Origin: Paenibacillus mellifer
GTDB taxonomy: Bacteria; Bacillota; Bacilli; Paenibacillales; Paenibacillaceae
Direction: 5' to 3'
NCBI RefSeq assembly: GCF_023195895.1
Contig: NZ_JALPRK010000001.1
Location: 248,001-312,000, forward strand
DNA length: 64,000 nt
In this document: in pieces, positions 34,816-44,081 of the stretch
How the letters are laid out: each line of letters opens with the position of its first letter
Position numbering within the stretch: the first letter of the stretch is position 1
The notes under the pieces: model-generated
Told to the model about the DNA's origin: nothing
The model's input: the letters and a program-made list of their open reading frames with translations, nothing else
Database searches by the model: none
Made by a program: the position numbers and the translations under genes

Positions 34816-35900
34816 GTAAGCATTTACGCATCGGCATTATTGGAAGCGGCGGAATCGCCAAAGCCCACGTATCGGCTTATCGCAAGCTTCCATTCGTAGA
34901 GATTGTGGCAGTCGCCGACGTCATTCCCGGCAAAGCCGCGGATTTCGTGGAGGCGCTGCAATTGGACGGAGCGGCGGCTTATGACGGCCATCGGAAGCTG
35001 CTCGAGCAAGAGCTGGACGCCGTCAGCATCTGTACGCCAAATGTCTCGCATCATGAAACGACGGTGGATTCGCTGAAAGCGGGCAAGCAAGTGCTGCTGG
35101 AAAAGCCGATGTCCGTCACTCTGGCGGAGGCGCTTGAGATGACGCAAGTCGCCCGCGACACGGGCAATATGTTGACGATCGGGTTCCAGCCCCGCTATGA
35201 CCCGAATATGAAGCTGCTGCAGGAAATCGTACAATCCGAGCGTTTGGGCAAGGTCTACTACGCCGAGACAGGCGGTGGCCGCCGACGCGGCATGCCAGGC
35301 GGCACATTTATCAGCAAGAAGCTGGCTGGAGCCGGAGCGATGGCAGACATCGGCTGCTATTCGCTGGACATGGCGCTGAATACGTTAGGTTATCCTCGCC
35401 CGCTCACCGTATCTGCGTTTACGTCAAACCATTTCGGTCGTAACCCGCTCTATCATCCTGAAGCATCCAGATTCGAGGTGGAGGACTTTGGCGTGGCGAT
35501 GGTACGTTTCGAGAACGATCTGGTGCTGCAGTTCAAAATTTCCTGGGCGATGCACATGGACACGTTAGGCGCAACGATGTTCCTCGGTACCGACGCAGGA
35601 CTCAAAATCACGCCGGCAGGCAGCGGTCCGTGGTCCGGTGTATGGGATGGCTCGATCGGTTCGATTACGCTGTACCACGACGAATACGGCCGCAACACGC
35701 AGACGCCGATTCCACTCATTGAGCACAAGCTGAACCTGTTCGACGAGAAGGTCCGGGATTTCGCTGAAGCGGTTCGCGACGGCCGTCCCGCCCCGATCCC
35801 CGGCGAGCAAATCTTAATTCAACAGGCGATCATCGACGGCGTTCTGCGATCCGCTGAATCGGGCCGCGAGGTGTCTGTGGAGCTGCCACGTCATGATTAA
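34812..35900 (+). CDS. Gfo/Idh/MocA-family oxidoreductase, second copy
   Basis: 362-residue NAD(P)-dependent dehydrogenase with a normal Rossmann start (IGIIGSGGIAKAHV), EKPMSV (catalytic Lys of EKP) and DIGCYSLDMAL. Substrate likely a cyclic polyol or sugar derivative. Overlaps the AraC gene by 4 bases, so translation is coupled. Unlike the first copy its cofactor loop is intact. Confidence 0.9.
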   Translation: MSKHLRIGIIGSGGIAKAHVSAYRKLPFVEIVAVADVIPGKAADFVEALQLDGAAAYDGHRKLLEQELDAVSICTPNVSHHETTVDSLKAGKQVLLEKPMSVTLAEALEMTQVARDTGNMLTIGFQPRYDPNMKLLQEIVQSERLGKVYYAETGGGRRRGMPGGTFISKKLAGAGAMADIGCYSLDMALNTLGYPRPLTVSAFTSNHFGRNPLYHPEASRFEVEDFGVAMVRFENDLVLQFKISWAMHMDTLGATMFLGTDAGLKITPAGSGPWSGVWDGSIGSITLYHDEYGRNTQTPIPLIEHKLNLFDEKVRDFAEAVRDGRPAPIPGEQILIQQAIIDGVLRSAESGREVSVELPRHD

Positions 35901-35930
35901 TCCTTAATTCATACGTAGGTTTATATTTAA

Positions 35931-35965
35931 AACGTCCCTTGCTCTTCTGGCAAGGGACGTTTGTA
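35931..35965 (+). terminator. hairpin terminator after the oxidoreductase operon
   Basis: AACGTCCCTTGC / GCAAGGGACGTT stem with a 7-base loop; the T-run is short. Confidence 0.7.
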
Positions 35966-36064
35966 GTGATAAGGAATTGCTCACCTGGATCTCACATCTT
36001 ATGAAACTTTATGAAAAATTTTCAATTTAATTTTCAATTTCCAGCTTACGGTGTTCTCGATTTG

Positions 36065-36073
36065 TGATAGAAT
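36065..36073 (+). promoter_or_regulatory. extended -10 promoter for the orphan permease
   Basis: TGATAGAAT, an extended -10, about 40 bases before the ATG; no strong -35. Confidence 0.45.
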
Positions 36074-36110
36074 GAATGACAAATTTCATTCCATCAGGAG
36101 GAGGACAAAG

Positions 36111-37082
36111 ATGTGGACCTATCTGATCCGCCGTGGGATTCATTCGTTGATTGTATTGTTTATCGTGATGAGCGTGTGCTTTTGTATCATGCGTTTGATG
36201 CCGGGGAACTTCTGGTCGTTAAGCATAGGGATGACGGAAGAGCAGATTCAAAGGGCAAACGAGCAGAAGCATCTGTTTGGACTGGATCGCCCGATTTATC
36301 AGCAATATATCCGGTGGGTCAATGATCTCCTGCATGGGAACTTTGGTCTTGATTATTACCGTACTCCGATTAATAACTACATCTGGAAATATGTGTGGAA
36401 CAGCTTCGCCTTGTTAGGCACGTCATTGATCATTGCCCTACTAATCGCCGTCCCATGGGGGATCTACAACAGCAAAAGGCAGGACGGACTCTCTGACAAG
36501 CTGGGTCTCATCCTGAGCCTGATCGGATTCTCCATTCCCGTATTTGTGCTGGGGCACTGGCTGCAAAACATCTTTGCCTTCCAATTATTTTGGTTCCCGC
36601 CAAGCAGCATGCATACCCCGAACAAAACCGGGGAGATGGGCGACCTTATTTACCACATGGTTCTCCCCGTAACCACCGTAACCATCGGCCTCATTGCTTA
36701 TTATATGAAAATGGTCCGCACCAGCATGATCGAGGTGCTTCCTTCCGAATTCCTCAATGTCGCCCGAGCGAAAGGGGTTTCGGAACGAAGAGTCACTTAT
36801 CGACATGCGTTGAGGGCGGCCTTGCTCCCTATCATCACGATCATCATGTTGGACTTGCCTTCCCTGATTTCCGGCGCAGCCGTGGTAGAGAATGTATTTA
36901 ACTGGAACGGTCTTGGAAGCTTGGCGGTGAGCTCTGCGCAAAGCCGGAATTATCCCGTTTTGCTCATGAGCATCTTGATTATCTCCGCATTCGTGGTGGT
37001 CACCAACTTCCTGGCGGATCTGCTCTACACCATCGTGGACCCTCGCGTGAAAATTCACCGAAAGGGCATCCTGCGGCGTTGA
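36111..37082 (+). CDS. oligopeptide/dipeptide-type ABC permease (DppB/OppB-like), orphan
   Basis: 323-residue inner-membrane permease with about six segments and the DppB-family motif block (ARAKGVSERRVTYRHALRAA, the ATPase-contact loop) at about 220-240. DppB-type permeases normally need a DppC partner, a binding protein and two ATPases; none of these is next to it. ATG 36111 follows AGGAGGAGGAC. Its stop and the stop of the response regulator touch (TGATCA). It may draw on partners elsewhere or be a remnant; the sequence itself looks intact. Confidence 0.88.
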   Translation: MWTYLIRRGIHSLIVLFIVMSVCFCIMRLMPGNFWSLSIGMTEEQIQRANEQKHLFGLDRPIYQQYIRWVNDLLHGNFGLDYYRTPINNYIWKYVWNSFALLGTSLIIALLIAVPWGIYNSKRQDGLSDKLGLILSLIGFSIPVFVLGHWLQNIFAFQLFWFPPSSMHTPNKTGEMGDLIYHMVLPVTTVTIGLIAYYMKMVRTSMIEVLPSEFLNVARAKGVSERRVTYRHALRAALLPIITIIMLDLPSLISGAAVVENVFNWNGLGSLAVSSAQSRNYPVLLMSILIISAFVVVTNFLADLLYTIVDPRVKIHRKGILRR

Positions 37083-38705
37083 TCAGCCGGAAGGAATCGA
37101 GTTGTCTTTACGCTGCATGAACTCCCGCGGCGAGATTCCCTCCACTTTTTTGAACACCTTGCTGAAATAAAAGGCACTTTCATACCCCAGCTTTTGCGAG
37201 ATCTCATAGATTCGTCCCTCACCGCGAACCATCATTTCCTTGGCCGCCGCGATTTTGGTCTCTGTGACGTATTCCACGAAATTGATTTTGGCGGTCTTGG
37301 AGAACAGATGGCTGAGGTAGTTGGGACTAAAGTTGAACACATCGGCAACCTGGTTAAGGGATAACTTGCTGCTCAGATTTCGTTTCACGTAATCCTGCAC
37401 GTTTCGGACGATTTGCTCCTTGTAGCTCTGTTTGCGCGAGGATAGGATCTCGCAGCACCCGTCCCGAAATTGGACAAGCCAATCGATCACGCCTTGGGTC
37501 GTTTGCTTCTTATAAATCGCGCGGTAGCCCTCCGGTTCGTTCTCGAAAATTTGCTCAACCACATTCTCACCATCGGCCAGCAAAGAGGTCGCCATATATA
37601 ATATGTTGCAGGCCGCGTCGGTGGCTGGGACCAGCAACTCGGGTCTGCCTTCATATCGGTCGATGAGATTCGTGATCATGGCGTTTAAGGCGCCGATATC
37701 AAGCTCCTCGAAAGCGCGGCGGATCTCCGAGCGGGAGGCCGCATCGTCATCACCCGGAGGAGCAAGCTCGGCTGCGTTGCTCTGGGCAAAGAAGACGAAG
37801 GATTGCTGTTCGAGCGCCATCGGCAGCGCCCGGCGGGCGGCCAGATAACTCTCGTGCAGCAGATAAGGGTCGTCTACGGCGTAACCGGCGGCTCCGATAA
37901 TATTCACGTTGAAATAGGCATGGAGCACCGATGCCATATCGTAAAGTTGTCCTTCGACCTCCGGCATCCAGTGCTGCGGGTCTTTATCGGAAACGGGTAG
38001 CACAATCGCGAAGTTCCGCAGATCCAGGCTGGTGACGAAGCAAGGCCGCGCCGAGGCGAGGGTATCCTTGGCCATCTGCACCGTGCTGGAGCATAAGGCG
38101 ACCAGCTTATCCCCGCGCGGAGGGACACTTTCCGGGCCCTGAATCCGACAGGTGCAGACCAGATAAGCGGTAGCCGATAAATCTAGCTCGAGATCATCTC
38201 GTTGCAGGAGGAACTGATTTTTGTTCTCGAACAGCTGATTAAACAGCCGAATAAAGAATTTATCGCGAAGCGCATGTAAATTGCTGCGATAGAGCATATT
38301 GGGGTAACTCTCCACGGTCTTGTAATCTTCCAGCAGGGTCACGGCCTTCCGTACGGATTCGGCTAACGTCTGCGGAGTCAGCTCCAGCTTGACCAGGTAA
38401 TCCGCCGCCTGCAGGTGAATCGCGCTGCGCGCATATTCGAATTCTTCATAGCTCGTTAGAAAGATGAACAACGGGATCCGGCCATATTTATGGCGAACGG
38501 ATTCGGCGACCTGTAAGCCGGTTTTGACCGGCATTTTAATGTCGGTGATGACCAGGTCGGGACGCAAAGACTCGATCATCTCCTCGGCTTGAGCCCCGTT
38601 ATGGGCGATGCCGACGACCTCAATCTGATACTCCTCCCATTTCAGCATGGACTGCAGGCCGATGCAGACCAGAGCCTCATCATCAGCGATCAGTAATTTA
38701 ATCAT
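37083..38705 (-). CDS. AraC-type response regulator (YesN-like)
   Basis: 540 residues: receiver domain with phosphorylated Asp 55 (DLVITDIKMP) at the N-terminus, a long middle domain of unknown fold (about 130-430), and a C-terminal AraC DNA-binding domain (about 440-535, with LSLNQVADVFNFSPNYLSHLF). Transcribed behind the histidine kinase, 51 bases apart. Likely activates the divergent sugar importer at 40813 onward, as in YesMN-type systems. AGGAAGTGATGGG ribosome site. Confidence 0.9.
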   Translation of the reverse strand: MIKLLIADDEALVCIGLQSMLKWEEYQIEVVGIAHNGAQAEEMIESLRPDLVITDIKMPVKTGLQVAESVRHKYGRIPLFIFLTSYEEFEYARSAIHLQAADYLVKLELTPQTLAESVRKAVTLLEDYKTVESYPNMLYRSNLHALRDKFFIRLFNQLFENKNQFLLQRDDLELDLSATAYLVCTCRIQGPESVPPRGDKLVALCSSTVQMAKDTLASARPCFVTSLDLRNFAIVLPVSDKDPQHWMPEVEGQLYDMASVLHAYFNVNIIGAAGYAVDDPYLLHESYLAARRALPMALEQQSFVFFAQSNAAELAPPGDDDAASRSEIRRAFEELDIGALNAMITNLIDRYEGRPELLVPATDAACNILYMATSLLADGENVVEQIFENEPEGYRAIYKKQTTQGVIDWLVQFRDGCCEILSSRKQSYKEQIVRNVQDYVKRNLSSKLSLNQVADVFNFSPNYLSHLFSKTAKINFVEYVTETKIAAAKEMMVRGEGRIYEISQKLGYESAFYFSKVFKKVEGISPREFMQRKDNSIPSG

Positions 38706-38756
38706 CCCATCACTTCCTTGTGTGGTTTACGTTCGCGAAGCAGACTGAACCAAGGA

Positions 38757-40535
38757 TCATCCCATTTTTCGGTAAGGCAATAACAGATTCATGCTTGTAT
38801 ATTGGCCTAGCTCGCTTTCAATGGATAGGCCGTAACGCTCCCCAAAGGTCAAACGCAGACGATCATGTACGCTGCGCAGTCCGACATTTTCAAACAAGCC
38901 TTTCGATCCGGGTTCCTGCTGGGACAAGATGGAGGCGATCTGCGCCTCATTCATCCCGACCCCGTTATCCTCAATTGTGATCCGAATGTCGTTTACACCA
39001 CTTTTGGCTACGGTAACGGTAATTTCTCCCCGCCCCTTCGGCTCAATCCCGTGGAAAATCGCGTTTTCCACCAGCGGCTGCAAGGTAAAGCGGGGGATCA
39101 GGCCGGACAATAACTCCTCGTCCTCCAGCTTCTGTTCCATCGTAATCGTGTTGCCGTAGCGATATTTCTGGATGAGGAAATAATCGTCCATTAAGCTGAG
39201 CTCTTCCCGCAGGGGAACCAGCTTGCGATGATCCTTGGCGATGCTGCGAAGTAGCCTGGACAAGGAGGTGGTCATTTCCGCGATCCCCGTAGCATTCTGG
39301 AGCGTGGCCATCCATTTAATCGAGTTCAGCGTGTTATAAAGGAAATGAGGACTGATCTGGCTTTGCAGCATCCGGTACTCCAGCTCCTGCTTCTGCTTCT
39401 CATCCGCCACGCGGGAATCCATCAGAGTCAGGATATCATGGGACAATCGGTTGATGCCTCGTCCCACATCGCCCAGCTCGCTGTTCCATTCGATATTCCG
39501 ATCGATGAGGAAGTTGCCTTGAGCGATCTTGTCGATCCGCTTTCGTAATTTCTCCACCGGCAAGCTGATCGTCCGGGTAAGGTAGAGTGTAATAAAGCCG
39601 CTTAACGCAATCACCAGCAAAGATACGCCGATCATCAAGAGCAGCCAGGCGTTCAGCTGCGGAGCGAATTGCTTCTCGTCCAGCGTCTGTGACAGGAGGA
39701 CGCCTTCCTTCACCGGATAAGACACGGAGATACGGCGTTTCCCATCCTGCTCCATCCATGCCAGCTGGGTGAGAGCCCCGGTGGCTTCATTTTTCTCATA
39801 AGGAAACAGGGTGTAAGGACTAGAGAGGGGCTGCACTTTGTCCCCTTCGATCCGATATTTCTGGCTGCCCAGTGTGACCAGCAGTTCCGAGCCCTCCGGA
39901 AGGCCATACCCCTTTAGCTTATCGGTAATGACTGAGGTGTTGGCCAGAAGGTATACGGTTCCGATTCGGGCGGCTCGATCTCCGTAAATCGGTAAGACGA
40001 TCGGAATGCCGCTTGAACGAGAGAACGGATCCTGAATCACTCTTTCCCACGCTTCCTTCGCATTGGCGGAAAGCCCGGGAAGTTGGTTGATATTATGGAT
40101 ACTCAGCGGAACTGAAGCGCTTCCAGAATTGTCGACTTGAATAAATTTCGCTTGGCTGTCGGTGATGATCAGGCGACGCACATAACTGTTGGACCGGTTG
40201 ACCCGAAAGTCCTCCTGCATGGAGGAGAAGACGTTCAGCCCATCCTTGGGGCTGGCGTTCGGCGAGACAAAGTAATCCTGGATCAGGTTATTGGTAGGGG
40301 AGTTCGTACTGCTGGCCAAAGCCAAGGCAGTTAAATTGTTGAGATCCTGGTCAATGATGTGGGAGACGAGCTGCAGATTAAATTCCGTTGCTTGGATCGT
40401 CGTTTTGCGCTGAAAATATGAGATCAGCTCATAGCTAAAAAAGGAGAGCATTCCCGCGATCAGCAAGGCAAACAAGGTCATGATCAAGATGATGCGGCTT
40501 TTGATGGTGGCTTTTCTTGCGCTCGTGTCGATCAC
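38757..40535 (-). CDS. sensor histidine kinase (YesM-like)
   Basis: 592 residues: membrane segment at about 15-37, extracellular sensor about 40-295, second segment about 297-320, HAMP region, His-kinase domain with ISPHFLYNTLNSIKW (phospho-His) and C-terminal ATPase with ITIEDNGVGM and GLRSVHDRL. It should sense a sugar or wall signal and pass phosphate to the regulator next door. Start GTG 40535, weak ribosome site. The divergent solute-binding protein is the natural signal partner. The 277-base gap to it shows no clear promoter that I can defend. Confidence 0.9.
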   Translation of the reverse strand: MIDTSARKATIKSRIILIMTLFALLIAGMLSFFSYELISYFQRKTTIQATEFNLQLVSHIIDQDLNNLTALALASSTNSPTNNLIQDYFVSPNASPKDGLNVFSSMQEDFRVNRSNSYVRRLIITDSQAKFIQVDNSGSASVPLSIHNINQLPGLSANAKEAWERVIQDPFSRSSGIPIVLPIYGDRAARIGTVYLLANTSVITDKLKGYGLPEGSELLVTLGSQKYRIEGDKVQPLSSPYTLFPYEKNEATGALTQLAWMEQDGKRRISVSYPVKEGVLLSQTLDEKQFAPQLNAWLLLMIGVSLLVIALSGFITLYLTRTISLPVEKLRKRIDKIAQGNFLIDRNIEWNSELGDVGRGINRLSHDILTLMDSRVADEKQKQELEYRMLQSQISPHFLYNTLNSIKWMATLQNATGIAEMTTSLSRLLRSIAKDHRKLVPLREELSLMDDYFLIQKYRYGNTITMEQKLEDEELLSGLIPRFTLQPLVENAIFHGIEPKGRGEITVTVAKSGVNDIRITIEDNGVGMNEAQIASILSQQEPGSKGLFENVGLRSVHDRLRLTFGERYGLSIESELGQYTSMNLLLPYRKMG

Positions 40536-40812
40536 CTCGTCCGAAGTAAGGTTCCTGCCGGGATAAACCGATATAAATTACAATAACATGACTTGGCTGC
40601 ACAGACAGCGGCATGGATCATAAACAACCATTTTTACATCTTTTGAGTATGATTTTACAGCTTTCCGCCCGTTTATTGAAGAAGCGAATAGAAAAGTGTA
40701 GGAAAAGAACGTAAAAATGTATGCCCTTTCATTTGTGGTTTCGTTACCATGAACCTAAGGATTTGGCGATGCCGATCCGGGAGTTCAATACAGGAGGAAA
40801 AGGGGTTTGAAC

Positions 40813-42156
40813 ATGAGACGAAAGAAAGTATTCGGCTTTACCTTGGCAGCAGTTCTCCTCGTAGGTCTGCTCGCAGGATGTTCCGGAAATAACGGAAACT
40901 CGGGCAAAACACCTGCAGCTGAGCCTCAAACGAACAATTCTGCAAACGTTTCCAATGAGAAAAGCGACGAACCTGTCACGCTGAAATGGGCGTTATGGGA
41001 CTGGGAAGCAACGGCTTATTATCAGCCATTAATCGACGCTTATAAGAAAGATCATCCGAACGTAACGATTGAATATGTCGACCTGGGCTCCACCGACTAC
41101 ATGACGATGCTCAGCACACAGCTCTCCGGCGGCGCGGACCTGGATATTTTGACCATTAAGGATATTCCGGGTTATGCCAACTTGGTGAAGCAGAACCATC
41201 TGGAGCCGTTGAAGGGTTTCATGGACTCCAATAGCATCGATACTTCCGTATATGGCGGAACCGTGGAGCAAATTCAAGTGAACGGTGACGTGTACGCACT
41301 GCCTTTCCGCAGTGATTTCTGGATTGTCTACTATAACAAGGACTTGTTTGATAAAGCCGGCGTTCCTTATCCTACAAACGATATGACGCTGGACCAATAT
41401 GATGAATTGGCTAGAAAAATGACGTCCGGCAGCGGCTCGGAGAAGGTATACGGCGCCCACTACCACACCTGGCGCAGCGCGGTACAACTGTTTGGTATCC
41501 TGGACGGGAAGAGCACCATCGTCGACGGGAAATACGCGTTCTTGATACCGGTTTACGAACGGATCCTGAAAGAGCAAGACGATGGAATCGTGATGGATTA
41601 CGCGACGCTGAAGACCTCCAGCACCCACTATTCCGGCGTGTTCTACAATAACTCCGTCGCCATGATGAACATGGGCAGTTGGTTTATCGCCACGCAAATC
41701 GACAAAGTGAAAAGCGGCGAATCCCAGGCTACGAATTGGGGGATCGTGAAGTATCCGCATCCGGACGGCGTGAAAGCCGGTACGACGCTGGGAACGATCA
41801 CTTCGCTGGCGGTGAATCAAAAGTCCGCGAACAAAGAAGCCGCTCTGGACTTCCTGAAATTTGTCACCGGAGAAGAAGGCGCATCCGTGATCGCATCCAC
41901 GGGGACGATTCCAGCAATCAAAAACGATGAGGTTGTTAACTCCATTGCTTCCATTGATGGCTTCCCATCGGACGAGAACAGTAAAGCGGCTCTGACGACA
42001 GATAGAACTTACCTGGAAATGCCATTACATGAGAAGAGCGCAGATATCGAAGTCATCCTGAACGAAGCGCATGACAACATTATGACGAAGAATGCAACCA
42101 TTGACGAAGGTATAGCGGATATGGAGAAACGGGTACAAGAGGCGCTGGGCAACTAA
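40813..42156 (+). CDS. extracellular sugar-binding lipoprotein (ABC importer)
   Basis: About 447-residue solute-binding protein of the type-1 sugar ABC group. Signal and lipobox LLAGC (Cys about 23) anchor it outside the membrane. The Ser/Asn-rich linker precedes the fold, which begins VTLKWALWDWEATAYYQPLI. The ligand is unknown; the downstream genes suggest a uronic-acid-containing oligosaccharide. ATG 40813 or TTG 40807 can both serve the AGGAGG site. A stem-loop follows before the permeases. Confidence 0.9.
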   Translation: MRRKKVFGFTLAAVLLVGLLAGCSGNNGNSGKTPAAEPQTNNSANVSNEKSDEPVTLKWALWDWEATAYYQPLIDAYKKDHPNVTIEYVDLGSTDYMTMLSTQLSGGADLDILTIKDIPGYANLVKQNHLEPLKGFMDSNSIDTSVYGGTVEQIQVNGDVYALPFRSDFWIVYYNKDLFDKAGVPYPTNDMTLDQYDELARKMTSGSGSEKVYGAHYHTWRSAVQLFGILDGKSTIVDGKYAFLIPVYERILKEQDDGIVMDYATLKTSSTHYSGVFYNNSVAMMNMGSWFIATQIDKVKSGESQATNWGIVKYPHPDGVKAGTTLGTITSLAVNQKSANKEAALDFLKFVTGEEGASVIASTGTIPAIKNDEVVNSIASIDGFPSDENSKAALTTDRTYLEMPLHEKSADIEVILNEAHDNIMTKNATIDEGIADMEKRVQEALGN

Positions 42157-42192
42157 TTCGATCAACTCGTATTCAGTATCAGTGCTGCCGGG

Positions 42193-42220
42193 GGCGGGCT
42201 TGAGAGCCCGCCTCTTTTTT
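42193..42220 (+). terminator. stem-loop between binding-protein and permease genes
   Basis: GGCGGGCT / AGCCCGCC with a 4-base loop, then TCTTTTTT. Probably partly terminates, giving more binding protein than permease. Confidence 0.88.
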
Positions 42221-42263
42221 CCGAATTCACTAGCACAAGCAAGCAGGTTTGGAGGAGAAATTC

Positions 42264-43202
42264 ATGCAGAATGAACCCGTGTTAGGTAACGAAATGGTAA
42301 AAAGAAACGCGATGTCCAAAACCCTGAAGGATCATTTGGTGGCGTACAGCTTCATTGCTCCCAACTTTATCGGTTTTGCCATATTTACACTGGTACCGAT
42401 GATTTATGCTTTTGTTCTCGCATTCGTGAAATGGGACGGGGCTAATCCGATGGAGTACGTGGGGCTGCGCAACTTCGCCCGGCTTCTTCAGGACAGCACC
42501 TTCCATAAAGCGTTTTGGAATACAATTCTTTATACCGTAGGCGTCGTGCCGATCACGATGGTATGCGCGCTTGGACTGGCGATCCTGCTGAATCAGAAGC
42601 TGCTCGGGCGCAACTTTATGCGGACCGTGTTCTTCTTCCCCTATGTCGCCTCGCTGGTGGCTGTAGCGGCCGTATGGAATTTCGTGTTCAGCCCGACGAT
42701 GGGGCCGGTCAACAATATCCTGCACGCGATCACCGGGGTTCCGATCGAGGATTTACCCCGCTGGGCGGCGGATAAAGACTGGGCTATGTTTACGGTAGTT
42801 CTTTTTACAGTGTGGAAAAATATGGGGTATTACATGGTGATTTATTTGGCGGGGCTGCAGGGTGTGAATCCCGAGCTGTACGAAGCCGCCGAGCTGGATG
42901 GGGCCGGGCCATGGAAGAGATTCCGTAACGTGACGATCCCGCAGCTGGCACCTACAACGTTCTTCGTACTGATGATTCTGGTCATCAACTCGTTTAAGGT
43001 ATACGACATCTTTATCAACCTGTTTGCCGGTGCCGACAATCAGTTGAACAACTCGACCCGGGTACTTGTTTATCAAATTTACAACACCGCGTTCCGCTCT
43101 CTGGATTACGGGTACGCCAGCGCCATGGCGATTGTGCTGTTCCTGCTCGTTCTGGGCATTACCTTGATCCAGTTCCAGGGCGAGAAGAAGTACGGACAAT
43201 AG
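42264..43202 (+). CDS. sugar ABC permease, MalF-like
   Basis: 312-residue permease with about six segments and the EAA loop (YEAAELDGAGPWKRFRNVTIPQL) for contact with the ATPase. First of two permeases of the importer. ATG 42264 follows TTGGAGGAGA. Confidence 0.92.
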   Translation: MQNEPVLGNEMVKRNAMSKTLKDHLVAYSFIAPNFIGFAIFTLVPMIYAFVLAFVKWDGANPMEYVGLRNFARLLQDSTFHKAFWNTILYTVGVVPITMVCALGLAILLNQKLLGRNFMRTVFFFPYVASLVAVAAVWNFVFSPTMGPVNNILHAITGVPIEDLPRWAADKDWAMFTVVLFTVWKNMGYYMVIYLAGLQGVNPELYEAAELDGAGPWKRFRNVTIPQLAPTTFFVLMILVINSFKVYDIFINLFAGADNQLNNSTRVLVYQIYNTAFRSLDYGYASAMAIVLFLLVLGITLIQFQGEKKYGQ

Positions 43203-43214
43203 GAGGATGCAAAA

Positions 43215-44054
43215 ATGACAAGAGCCAACAAACAAGCCAAAACCGTCGCTAAAATTTTTGCGTACCTGGTCCTCGCGGTGGTCATTCTGTGTATGCTCGT
43301 TCCTTACGCGTGGATGCTGTCGTCCTCGCTTAAACTGAACAAGGACGTCTTTTCGTTTCCGATGCATTGGATCCCGGACGCTCCCCGCTGGCTCAATTAT
43401 GCGGAGATTTGGACGCGGATTCCGCTCGGTCGATTTATATACAACACGGCGAAGTTGTCCGTTATTGTCACGGTGCTGCAGCTGCTGACATCCAGCTTTG
43501 CCGCATATGCTTTCTCTAAGCTGCGGTTCAAAGGGAGAAACCTGCTGTTTCTAGGCTATATCGCAACGATCGCCATTCCGTGGCAGGCTTACATGGTTCC
43601 GCAGTTTATCATGATGCGTTCCATGGGGCTGAACAACACCCATCTCGCGATCATTTTTCTGCAGGCCTTCTCGGCGTTTGGCGTCTTCTTGATGCGTCAG
43701 TTCTATCAGAGTATTCCCGATGAGCTGTGCGAAGCGGCACGGATTGATGGACTCAGCGAATATGGAATCTGGGGAAAAATCATGCTACCGCTCTCCAAAC
43801 CGGCGTTGTCCACGCTCACGATTTTCACATTCGTGAATACCTGGAATGACTTTCTCGGACCGATGATTTACTTGACGAGAACGGACTTGAAAACAATCCA
43901 GATCGGCCTGCGGATGTTCATCACGCAATATTCCGCCGAATACGGATTGATCATGGCGGCCAGCGTCGTATCGATCATCCCGGTGTTGATTGTGTTCCTG
44001 GCGCTGCAGAAGTATTTCGTACAGGGCGTAGCTTCGTCCGGCATCAAGGGGTAA
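43215..44054 (+). CDS. sugar ABC permease, MalG-like
   Basis: 279-residue permease with six segments and EAA loop (CEAARIDGLSEYGIWGKIMLPL). Starts 12 bases after its partner with GGAGGATG. No ATPase gene follows; a shared MsmX-type ATPase elsewhere is probable, as for many Bacillus sugar importers. Confidence 0.93.
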   Translation: MTRANKQAKTVAKIFAYLVLAVVILCMLVPYAWMLSSSLKLNKDVFSFPMHWIPDAPRWLNYAEIWTRIPLGRFIYNTAKLSVIVTVLQLLTSSFAAYAFSKLRFKGRNLLFLGYIATIAIPWQAYMVPQFIMMRSMGLNNTHLAIIFLQAFSAFGVFLMRQFYQSIPDELCEAARIDGLSEYGIWGKIMLPLSKPALSTLTIFTFVNTWNDFLGPMIYLTRTDLKTIQIGLRMFITQYSAEYGLIMAASVVSIIPVLIVFLALQKYFVQGVASSGIKG

Positions 44055-44081
44055 TCATCTCGGGTAGAAGGAGTTGGCGAC

